Shown: positions 12,020 to 24,200 of the stretch, piece by piece
Layout of the letters: each line of letters begins with the position of its first letter
Numbering within the stretch: the stretch's first letter is position 1
Source: Ixodes scapularis
Lineage: Eukaryota; Arthropoda; Arachnida; Ixodida; Ixodidae
Assembly (NCBI RefSeq): GCF_016920785.2
Contig: NW_024609846.1
Coordinates: 116,959,473 to 117,023,472, forward strand
Direction: 5' to 3'
DNA length: 64,000 bases
Notes under the pieces: generated by a model
What the model was told of the DNA's origin: nothing
Seen by the model: only the letters and a program-made list of their open reading frames with translations
The model's database searches: none
Program-made: the position numbers and the translations under genes

Positions 12020-12245
12020 ATGGCCGAAGGCACGGTGAAGGTTGCAGTGAGAGTGCGGCCGCCCTTTCCGGAAGAGGAGCGAGACCGCAATTTGGACGGG
12101 ATCATTCGGGTCACCCCAGAAGCAGGCCAGGTGGTGGTTGTTGACGACTATGGATTTACATATGATTATGCGTTCGACACAGCCACCACCCAGGAGGAGA
12201 TTTATGACAAGTGTGTCGCTGATGTCGTCAGTAAGGTCACTGCCG
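12020..12245 (+). CDS. nod: Kinesin exon 1: start of motor domain
   Basis: The ATG at 12020 gives MAEGTVKVAVRVRPPFPEEE, the first strand of a kinesin motor with its VRVRP signature, then a TYDYAFD block and a QEEIYDKCV helix. A likely acceptor (TTATCCCTGCAG, ending 12015) lies just upstream, so an untranslated 5' exon is probable and the promoter is not placed. The donor is GTAAGA at 12246, phase 1. A second possible donor (GTAAGG at 12231) would break the motor, so it was not used. Confidence 0.9.
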
Positions 12246-15200
12246 GTAAGAAAATTCCTGTCTATATGCTAAGGATGCATAGCTATCAATAAATTGACCA
12301 TCAGTGTTCTTAAGAGCATAAAATGTTACCAGTGGTCAGCTCTGATAGACTACCTAGAGCCAGAAAACAATCAAATGTCTGCTTTGAAAATCTATATTAG
12401 TAAACCACTTCGCAGACCATAGCAGTGTCTCGTGAAAAACTGCTTGAGAACTACTATGTAGAAGCTACTTAGGAAGTCTGCAGTTTGCTCACAGATTTTT
12501 GTAGAGCATGTTGTGCACTGGGGTATAGGTTACAACCAAATAGTTTCTTTAAAGCATGTTTTGACAACTGCACATATTTAGGTTTTGCACAAAAGCTTTT
12601 TTCTTTCAAACGATTGCAGGGTTCAAAGGCAAACTTCAAATCCTGCTTCGATCATGCATAGAGTCATGAGACGTTCCCGCTTGGCCGGGACAGTCCCGTT
12701 TTAAATTTTATACCCTCGTTTCTACGTGCAGTCCCATCATTTTGTCTGAATAAAACAAAATGCCCCATTTTCTTGGGAACTTGCTTGCTAATTCAGTACC
12801 AAGCGAGTGAAAGAAAACAAAATGTTTGTCTGTGTTAGTGTATAAGCATGAACATGCTAGTATAAAAACGTTATCTCCAGTAGAGTATGATATTTAGCGT
12901 TTTCTGTGGCTCCACTTGCCAACAAGTTTTGTTCACATGGATCTGTGCACTGGGCCCTTTTTTATATTGCTACATTTTGCATGCTTAGGTTTTGCAAAGG
13001 GGGTAAGAAAGGTGCTTGTGTGCTCGGCTGCTCAATGAAAGGCCCCAGAAAAGTTTGCGTTTTAGCGATTTATCGATGGACAGAATAGTATCGGAGCATT
13101 TTCCTTCTTTCTTGCCTTGCAAGGAAGGGGGGCCCCCTTCTTCTCCCCTTTCCCTTGATGTCCTGTTTTCTGCTTTGAGGAGTGTGCTCACCCTAATCAT
13201 GCACCAACATGTTGTCCCTATGCAACGAGAAATCAGGAATGCATGTGTAAAATTAAGTTATCCTCTAAGTTATTCTCTAACCTAACCTTCTACCTAATGG
13301 ACGTTGGGAATCGCATATTAATGAGGTAGGCATTGTTTTATGACTGGGACCACTTTTCCCGGCTTCCATTAAGCTCTGCCAGTCAGAGGAGCTCTCCAGC
13401 CAGTTAATCAGTGAATCCCGTGCTGTCTATATGCACGTTCATGGGCTCTCAATTACTGTAGGTTCCCCCAGGCTGTCGTCAGGGGTTCCTGGAACCCCGA
13501 AATTTCATAGACTATTCTTGACCCTAAGTAATTAGGTATTCTTTCAGTTTAAGCACCTTTTTGGTGTATCTTAGCCACCTGTTTGTGCATAACTATGAGC
13601 CAAACACTATCTAGTATGTGCATTGTTGTTCTCAAGATCTGCACTACTTTAGTGCTGAGACTACGAGGGGTTCCTCAGCTATCAGGCATGACAAAATAAA
13701 GGCTCCTAGAAATCGAGAAGTTTAAGAACACCTGTATCATACTTCGTTTCACCTCACCTTTGCCCACAGCTACGAGCCCTCAAAGCCAGTCTCATGCCGT
13801 GTCGTTGTCACGTGACCTACGCGAGGGGCGCAGCGACTCGTGAAAGCGCAGTCACGTGAACCGTTCACGACGCTGGATTGGCTTCGACAGTTCGTAGCAT
13901 TTGCTGTGCTCCGTCGTAAGGTGAAAAAGTATACATAGTACACTATATTGGGGTTGGAATAATTTCTGGTTCTCTCCAGGCTATAACTGCTCCGTCCTCA
14001 TGTACGGCCAGACCGGTTCCGGAAAGACCTACACGATGGGAACCGACTACAGGGCAAGCGGAGGGAACGGAGCGAGCCCTGGCATAATTCCGAGGGCTTT
14101 AAACGATCTGTTTGAAAGCATCTTGGACACGGAGGCCTGCAATTGGTCCGTTGAAGTGTCCTTCCTTGAGATCTACAACGAAAGTGTCTACGACTTGCTC
14201 ACTGACCGCAAGAGCAGGGAGCCCATCCAGATCCGCGAACACGGGAAGGTGGTTATGGTAAGAGCCACTCTCGGAGGGCAGTACGTCCGTTTTGTTTTGT
14301 TCTATACTCTGGGTACCCCTCGAGGGTTTTAGACTTTAACTAACAGATATTCTACATCTGAATCGGCAGATTTCATACTTGGAATACTGCCAGGAAGCAT
14401 GTCATCCGGCTGATATGGTTGCCCATGCTAAACTTAAATTGTGTAAATAAGCCTCAAACTTTGCACTTTGCTTGAATGTTCCGTGAAACCTTCAAAGACA
14501 GATACCTCCATGTTCCAGGTACTACTTCTGGACTGGTACAGTCTCGCAGAACGCTGGCGTAGCACATGTCCTTTGGCATATTCACAATATGAGGGATAAG
14601 TGACAGACCCTTAAAGTAAAGTTTGAAACCTGTTTTTCCACAAAGATATTGTAAATAAATTAAAAGGTTGAAGAGAAATGACGTTCGGCAAGTTTAGCTA
14701 AAGCCGAATTCCAGGCACCATCTCATGGATCTGTGTGGACAGATTTTTATTTGTTTAAACAGAAGCACTTTTTACTTTCAACTGCGTCGCCAGCCTCTAA
14801 AAAAATTTGACATCGACAAAGCAACACTCGGTTGATTTCTTTGAAGACGGTTTCTTTTCATAGTCACATAATGCATACTTCAGGGGCTCGCAAGCTATTT
14901 GGGACAAATTTTTCACCCGGGATGCCCCTACCTTTTGAGTTTGAAATAAATGAAATATATTAGATTTCTTATGAAAATAATTAAACCAATTGAGTGATCG
15001 CTGACTTGGGACCAAGCACAATGTAAAGAATCTTTAAATTTGTATATAAATTAATCAAACAAATGTTTATACAAAAAAAAATGTTCCCGTATAAGTAAGC
15101 AAAAGCAACTGTTTTTGATTTTTTATAAAGGTAAAGCACAATCCTTTCGAGGAACGCACGCAGTGGTTCTATTTGTCACAGATTAAGATCCTAAATGCGC

Positions 15201-18200
15201 GATCATAAACTTACCTTGCATTTCTTATCACAGATGTTCCGCGACTATCATTAAGAAAACCTGCGCTGTGGCCTCTCAACCCTTGTACTGTCGTATGTGA
15301 AATTCTCTTGGTGGATTTGGAGCGATCCAAAAGTGCTCCATGCTACCACATTTCGTGGGGTAGATGTGAGCGTGCGCTTTCATATCCAATAAGATGCCAA
15401 CAAAAAAAGTGCTCTAAAACCTTTCCAAATCCAGAAAAAAAATTCCCCATTAAAATCATCCTCATACTGAATGTGCACCAGTGCTATTGCCGATTCCTGT
15501 GCCACCTCTAGCCTCTACACGTGTATCCAGTATGCTGACGTCATTAGTGAAAACTTGTTTTAAAATCAAGTGCATAAATCTTGCACCTTATCATGACATG
15601 GAATTAGATAGTAAAGGTAAGCAACAAACGACACTTCACAGAGGAAGGCGTAAAGTTGTGGTGAAACTAAACAATAAACACAAATACAAGCATTCACCAA
15701 AGCATGAAGGGGAGAGCTAAGCAGCAAGTTTGGAGCCAGCTTATGGTGTCCCCGTCATGTGATTCAAAGATGGCAGCGACCATGCAACAGTGATTCTCAA
15801 ACGTGGTGCTGTGGGCTCGCTGGGGCCCACAAAGTTTTCGCCTCAACCCTCAACATCCCTCCACCCACACATTTTTTTTTTTCTTTAAAAAAAAATTGTT
15901 TTTATTGACCCCGGCAAGGTTGTGCAAGGTACAGCCGTCACCTTATAAAAGGTACAGCCATCACCATCCTTCTATCCATTCATCCTTTTACTTGATGCTT
16001 CTCGCTTCTGTCTATTACAGTAGAGGGTGCCCTCTTTACACTGCAATTACCTATAGTTCGTTGCAACTCAAGATCGAAGGGCGAGGGTAAGACAGGTCGG
16101 AGAGGAGGAAGCAGACGGAACGCTGGAGGAGAGATGGGGAAGCCTCCTCTCTTTAGGGTTCCGTCTGCTTCCTCCTCCTCGACCCGTCTTACCCTCGCCC
16201 TTCATTCTTGAGTTGCAACAGACTATAGTTGTCCTATTTTATACCCCCCTTCCCCCACTGGCATGGGGCCCCCATCACTTTGGCGTGTCCCCACGGAGTC
16301 CCAGATACATCCATGCTTGAGAACCACTGGTCTATAGGTTGCTTTCTTCCCCAAAATTTTTCGTTGATGTGTTATATACAATAGTGCAACTTATGTGTTT
16401 TTACAGCGGAGCATTTAAGGGCTAGTTTTCAGAGTTTCATGTCCGTGAACAAATAAATCTCGACACAACGCTTTGGACAGCTACCGCCATCTATGAGTGT
16501 CGGCGGCAACCAGACGTAATTGGTTGTCTGGTTGCTGCCGTCGCTCATAGATGGTAGCATATAGTACAGCTCCGCTGCTCTTCTTCACGAGAGTGGAAAG
16601 GCTGAAACTTTTTTTGTTTAAATGTGCACCTTAGCTGTGCAAGATTAGGCTGTATCAACATTTATGGCAAAGAAAATGGCAGAGTACCTGTTGATGGCCC
16701 GCACTTCCAGCGGTCCAAAGACAGTTTGCAGCTGCAGGCCTATGCAAAATAAAGTGACTTGTACAAAGGAATACGACTTATACCGATAATGAGAAAACCC
16801 GAAAAGTCAGTCGTTATAACCGATTATCGTTGTATCTGGACTAGACTCCGAGCGTTTCTACTCCAAAAACTCTAGAAACTGATCATTATAAGCAGGAAAT
16901 AGTTATATCTGGTGTCGGTATAAGTGGATTGCACAGTATACCAAATTTTTCGTGGAGACAACCATTTATAGGGGGTACGACTTCTACAACAATATGACTT
17001 GCAGAACGCAAGTTATGATGCATGTAAAAGAGAAAGGGTGGCGGGATCTCAGCTTCCAGGGCTGGTGCGGAGGGAGGTGAAGACGCCAGCCGAGGCCCTG
17101 CAGTGCTTGGAGCAGGGCTGCTGCACACGCAGCACAGGGGCCACGCTGGTCAACAGCTGCTCCAGCCGGTCCCATGCCATCTTCACCGTCCACCTCAAGT
17201 GCCTGCTCGAAGGGTCAGCCTCTGCCCTTGCATCGCCGCAGTTCGGGCTTCTGGTCGAGCCAGAGTCTTGTCTTAACTCGAGAAGCTGCCGGAAAAGCAC
17301 GTTGCAGTATGCATATATAGCATGTAACTACCGTATTTACACAAATATAAGGCGAGATATATTTTTAAATCGTCTGCCTCAAAATGCGCTTTGCGTGTTA
17401 TCTTCGGAATCGAGCTCGGTCACCAGACGCCTGAGCAAGGGGGGAAAGCCATCCCTTTGACGGAATGAAGGGAGTTGGAGGGAACATTGCACCATGTGAA
17501 AGGAGTAAAAGCGAATCTGGAAAGATCTTGTCACCCTTGTGACGCACACGCTCAAACTCAAAAACACGGCACGAGAAGAGCGCAAGTTGCGAGCGGGATG
17601 GGAACCCTAGGGTGGGGTGAGGGACGAGGGCGAGAGCCACTCCCACCAAGTTGAGGTGGCGTATCGAGCTTCGAGTATCTGTAACACAGCATCATCAGCA
17701 TAGCGCCAAACGGAACTTGAATTTCTTTGTTCCGCGTGTGTTGAAGTGCTTTTTTTTTCCCAGTCTTATCTAGAGTCGTTCCTGTTTTGCACACCAACAG
17801 ACCTCAAATGGAGAAGAGAACCCAGTATGCCGCATCTTTTAAAAAGAAGGCAATCCTCGTGTCCAAACACGTCAGTAATTCGAGTGCGGCGCAGCGTCTC
17901 GGGGTGAGCGAGTCGACGATCCGGGGATGGAGACAAAACCGCGATCGGATTTTCCATGCCGCATCTACCCGAAAGGCCTTCCGTGGACCGAACAGCGGTC
18001 GTTACTCTGATCTCGAAGAGACTCGCAGAGTTTGTACGGGAACGTCGCTGCCAATTTTTTCACGTGAGTACGGAAACAATTCAGCTGAAAGCGAGGTAGC
18101 TTGCACGAGAGGCTGGTCTCTCTCGTGACACCTTTAAGGCCAGTCGCCGTTGGGTCCAGAAGTTTTCATGCGTTGCGCTGGTTTTTCACTTCGTTGGGGA

Positions 18201-21200
18201 ACTTCAATATGCCTGAAGCTCCCAGTTGACTAGGAAGAAAAGCTGATAGCATTCTAACGTCGTGATCCACTTACGCACACACCGCAAGTACATGATCGGT
18301 TAGATCAACAATGCGGATGAAACTTGCGCCATTAAACCCCAATCATAATAATGCGGATGAAACTGCATTCTTCTTGGATATGCCGTCCAACTATGCCGTG
18401 GACGTTCGTGACACGAAGGAGGTGCACCTCCGTACAACAGGCAATGAGAAAACTCAAGTGACGGCAATGCTGGCGTACACAGCTGACAGACACAAGCTGC
18501 CGCCCTTCCTCATCTTCAAAAGGAAGACAATTCTGAAAAATGAGTTTTTCCTTCCCCGCATGCACATCAGGTGTAACGAGAAGGGGTGGATGAACAGTGT
18601 GATGGTGCACAAGTGTCTTTGCATCGTGTCAAACAATTGTCCAGGTGCGGCGTTGGCGAAGACGTTCATGCTCGTGCTGGACGCCTTCGGGGGACACTTG
18701 ATTGACGAAATCAAGAACGTGATTAGGGAGGCCAAGAGCGACCTCGTGGCGATCCATGGGGGCATTACTTCCCAACTGTAGCCTCTCGATGTCTGCATCA
18801 ACAAACCCTTCATGAATTGTGTACGAAGGGAGTACGAGGAGTGGCTTGCCGAAAATAACAAGGCGCTCACACCAAAGGGACGCGTCAAGCGGGCATCGAT
18901 CTCACAAGTCGCCCAGTGGATTGTGAACGCATGGGAGGCTATGCCGCGCTCAATTGTGTTGCACGCCTTCCTCAAGTGTTGCCTCTCCAACAACATTGAT
19001 GTTACAAATAACGGCGCAGTGCTCATGGACAGTGGCAAGGTGATCAGCAACAACAAGTTAAAAAAAAGTATGTAGACTTTTGGGGACCCCACCAGGGGGC
19101 CATGCAGTTCACACGGACCTTGCATGAGCTCCCGCTTTTTCAACGGTTCATGGCTGCCCAAGTCCACTTATCACCCTTAAATAGTTATTAACGGCTTCCT
19201 ACAACCATGGCTGTCTCGTTGATACCATCCACGTTGACCTAGGACCACTTATCCAACCAAAATCGCCCTTTGAAGAACCAACCAAGCCGGCAGCCACCGC
19301 CGGGCCTACTCCCGCCCCACCCAGATGGCTGTTACCGCCTCCTCGCCGGTGCTCCCAGCACACAACCAAGCCTCAGCTGCCGCTCTGCTCCCGGCGCACA
19401 ACCACACCGCACCCGCCAACACGCACACGACTACGGAAAACTCGATGGAATTCGACGCGCTCAGCGGAAGCACAATCCCGGCCCTCAGCCCCTGGCAGCA
19501 AATACTACAAGAGCGGCGCAACTTCAAACAAGCCGCAGCTACACCCCCGCTTCTTGCACCCCGCACTCAGCCGACCTCTCCACGAACCACACCGGTGCCT
19601 CGACTCCCTGATACAGACTATAAAATAATCTACCGACCTCGCACAGGACTCTGCGTAGCTGCTTGGAAGGACCGCAGATGACCCAAAGCATACAACAGGC
19701 AAGTAAGATCCCTGACCACAAGTTCAACACCTACGTGACAATACAAGCCCAAGCATCGCAAAATCTCATTGTCACAAGCACGCCCGACGAAAACTGTGCC
19801 ACGGTACTCAGTGAAATTACCGCGCTGCAACTGGGCACAACAACGCACAAAGTCCTACCATACCTAAAGCCGCTTCCAGGTACGGATTGGACCAGGGCAC
19901 CACCACGGAACAACTACCCTACATCCTCGCACCCAACGGACCCAGTATACTGCATGCACGAATGCTGGGCGCGCCTCCACCTCTGCACTCGTAGATTTCG
20001 AAGGACCCCATGTGCCATTTTACATCAAAGCCTACGGCCTCTTCAAACGATGCCGCCTGTATCGACAAACTGTGCAATGCTGCACACAGACGGGACGTTT
20101 GTCCTACCCCTAATACACTTGTATGTGCCCAGTGCCACACCAAAAACCCCACATCTGACCACGACTGTGCATCCACATGCCAAATCTGTGGCCTGGATCA
20201 CCCTACGGCCAGCAAGGACCGTCGCGAAAAATTCCTACCATCACCCCACCCTTGCGTGTCCGGGAACGTGCATTCCCCAAGCAGCAGACCTTCCACAACC
20301 CGTCCAACTTCCCAACCCAGTCAACGCCTCAACAACCACAGAAGCAACACCTTCAATGCTCAACCCATTACCAGGTGAGCTGGTCAGCTGTTGTTGCACC
20401 CCACCCCTCCCCCTACCTTATTTCCTGACCCCCGCATGCACTCCCTCGAAAAAGAAAATGCTCTCCTACGCCGACAACTGGAAGCTACTGAAAAACGCAC
20501 CGCAATCCTAGAACAATGCATTGAGCAGCTACTAACCCGAATGGAGCTCCTAACGCCATCACGTGCCTCCTCTGCACCGCAAACACACATGTCCCCTCTC
20601 CCACTACCCTGGACACGGGACGCCTAGAACGCCTTATACATGACATGGGCAACCAGATTGACACCTGTTTTGCATCCCTAGAACGACGCTTCGAAGACAT
20701 CGAAGAAACCAAACGCAAAGCCCACAAAAAACCCAAGCACCGCAATGCGCCCAAAACCACGACAACACGGCCCACACTATCCTATCCGACGATGACACTT
20801 TCCAGTCCACCTAAGGACGACTCAGCGCATCCACCCTCGCTACTCCTATGGCAATGAAACTGCAGATAGTACCGAAGAAAACAAGCCTCACTCTTTCCAC
20901 TTACACAGCAGCACTCACCTGACATCATTGCCCTACAAAAACTGACATCAACCACATTACATTACAAGGATACACATCATACACCACAGACCCCACATTC
21001 AGAACGGCCATCCTCGTCCAAACTACCCAAACGGCCCAACCACATGCCCTTCCCACCACAATAGACTACACTTTCATTGAACTGCTGCCCCACAAGAAGA
21101 CCCATACCAGCCTCTATATTCTAAATATATTTAACTCGCCCACCTCACCCCTCTCTGAAATAGACCACCTACTGAAACATGTACGACAACGCACCAAAGG

Positions 21201-24200
21201 TCACAAAGTCGTTGTCCTAGGAGACTTTAACGCTCCACACACAGCCTGGGGCTATCTCAAAAACAACCGAAAAGGCACTCAACTACAAGAATCTGTACAA
21301 CAAAATAATCTCCACCTCTGCAATACCCCCCATAGCCCCACCCACATCGGAAACAGCGTTTCAAGAGACACCTCCCCAGATCTCACGTTCACCTATAACA
21401 TCAAAGACGCCAGTGGTCTTGCCTGAAAGAAACCTTAGGTAATGACCACTACATCATTCAACTCCAAATCCCCCACCGCAAAAACAGCCAGCAGCGAATT
21501 GGCATGGCCCAACTAACTAACTGGGAAAAATTTCAAGAAAACTCCCCCACCAACCCTATTTACAGTCTAAAAGAATGGACCATCCAGCTCCTCACCGAAG
21601 CCGCCAAACACACCAAAGAAGTACCGCTAACTAAGACAACCCAGTGATTGATGTTCACCTCTGGGACACCCAAAACGGACTCCTTAAACGATGGAAAACA
21701 CGCAAAACAAACCGTAAGCTGCGGATCCGCATCGCCACACTAACGCTCGAAGCAGAAACCTATGCCTGCCAATTAAGCCAACAAAACTGGTCTCAATTTT
21801 GCAATAAACTCCAAGGAACACTGGGAGCTCGTCGCACCTGGCACCTGCTCTGTTCCCTCATGGGAACAAAAGAATTCAAATCAACTACGGCGCACTAACT
21901 TCGAAGGCTTATACACAAGCACCCAGGCACTGAGCAAGACCTTATACAAGAACTAAAACAACCCCTCGAAGCAACATCATCAAACCTACCACAAGTTCTT
22001 CCACCATACACCGGTACCCCTAATCCAGAACTAGGTGAACCTTTGTCCATCACCAAAATCGAAGCCGCAGTGCACAACCTCACAAGAAACACCACCTTGG
22101 GAAAATACAAAATTCCAAACAAACTACTTTGAAACCTCGACCCAAGAGCCCCTGAAAACCTACTACATTAAATCAACAATCACTGGACAGCTTGCTCTTT
22201 CTTCTCCCAATGGAAACATGCAGATATAACTCTCATACCTAAACCGAGAAAACCCCTAAACCCCAAAAATCTATGATCCCTCTCCCTGACATCCTGTGTC
22301 AGAAAACTTCTAGAACATATGGTCCACAACCGATTTTCACCCCACATTGAGGAAAACGTTTACTTCCCGGATACGACGTATGGATTCCGTCCACATCTCT
22401 CAACCCAAGATGTTCTTCAGCTGAAAGAAGACATCATAGGCAAACTAACAAATCACCACAAATTTTCAATCCTAGCACTAGACATCAAAGGAGCATCTGA
22501 CAACATAACGCACCAATGAATCCTTCAAGATCTCGCCTCCACTAACTGCAGCCAACGTCTCTACAGCTACATTATCTCCTTCTTAACCAACCGCACCGCA
22601 ACAGTGGGTATCGGGCACCTCCGTTCCGACATTTTCCAAACTATACCTAAAGGAACCCCACAAGGATCAGTGATATATCTCCACTACTCTTCAACATAGG
22701 CATGAAGGAGCTGCCTCCTCTACTACAAACGATCCCCAACCTCCGACACGCCATATATCCGGATGACCTCACACTCTGGACACCCATGGGCTCCATAGGT
22801 GACTAACAAGACACCCTCCAAGCTGCCATCCAAGTAGCACAGCAATACCTGCCAGCACAGGGGCTGGAATGTGCCCCCGAAAAATCCGCCTTACTTACAC
22901 TATGCAAAGGAACACCTAAACAATGCGCCAACTCCATACCCAATCCGTAACTCAGCATCAATAGTCAACCCGTCCCCAACGTACCCCATCTCCGAATACC
23001 TGGGGCCCACCATACCCCAATACGGATCGGGTGCCCAAACAATCCTCCCCTGCAACAAACTCTCGCACAACTCGTGCACCTCATCCATTGCGTCTCTCAC
23101 CAAAGATTTGGCCTCCAAGAAACAGGTAGTACTTTTCGCCTCGAACAAGCCATCCTCATTTGCCGAATATCATATGGTACTCCGTATTTAGCCCTAAAAC
23201 CCTCCAAGCAAGTCAAACTAAACACTGCGATACGGCAAGCCTACAAAACCGCACTGGGATTGCCCCCCAAAACGTCAACAGAGAAACTACAAGTAGGCAT
23301 CCACAACACGTGGGAAGAAATCTAAGAAGTGCATCGACTCTCACAACATACACGCCTCCAGCTCACCTCCACGGGTAGAGCCACGCTCCACCGGCTAGGA
23401 TATTCAACCCCACAAGAACAAGATCAGAAGACATGCATTCCCCTAGCCATATGACAATCCATCAAAGTGGCACCAATCCCACGCAATATGCACCCGACAT
23501 ACAACAAGGCACGACGAGCAGCAAGGTCCCGAGCCATCCGTGCACAGTACGACTATTTCCCCTTCACTCACTATGCAGACGCATCTCCATACCCCCCCAA
23601 ATCTACCCACGCTGCCAGTGTGACCGACGCCAGCGGAAAAGAACTAACAGCAGTCACGGCCCTTACGGCATCCATAGAAACAGCCGAAGAGGTTGCCATC
23701 GCCATAGCCGCCACCACTGGCGAAGAAGATCTAACTATACTCACCAACTCCCAAGCTGCATGCCGCAACTTCCTCATCGGATGGATAACACAACCAGCAT
23801 TGGCTATCCTACAACAATTGAAACAGCTTCCAGAAATACACACTGTCTGGTCTCCTGGACACGAATCTCGAAGGAAAAGAGGCAGCACACGCCACTGCCC
23901 GCGTCCACACACACTGGGCCGTTTCCCAAGAGGGAGCAGACTTCCAAGCTCAAGACAACCTCAAGCCCACACTTCAAAAATAAGCCGATATACTCGCCCA
24001 CTACCGGCACGGGCACCAACAATATCCAGCACCCCACCCGCAACTATCCAGAGCCAGAGCTACCATCATCCGACGACTACAAACTAATTCTTACCCCCAC
24101 AATGCCCTACGTCACGCCATGTACCCTTTCCTATACCCCGCTTCTTGTAAATACTGTCCCCACCCTGGCACCCTATGCCATCTAGTATGAGAGTGTCAAC

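Larger units (their letters stand above)
14258..17052 (+). other. Kinesin intron 2
   Basis: The 2.8-kb intron begins GTAAGA and ends GGGATCTCAG. It carries the hAT-type MITE at 15788-16329, a short hairpin at 16478-16557, and nothing else that I can define. Between 14300 and 15780 the sequence is AT-rich without a clear repeat boundary. Confidence 0.5.

Noticed and set aside
12231..12236. GTAAGG as donor of kinesin exon 1
   Set aside because: It would drop the residues before the P-loop exon and shift the frame at the Gly-Tyr-Asn junction.
18454..19167. 237-codon minus-strand frame
   Set aside because: It is antisense to the Tigger-like transposase remnant, which carries the real motifs on the + strand.
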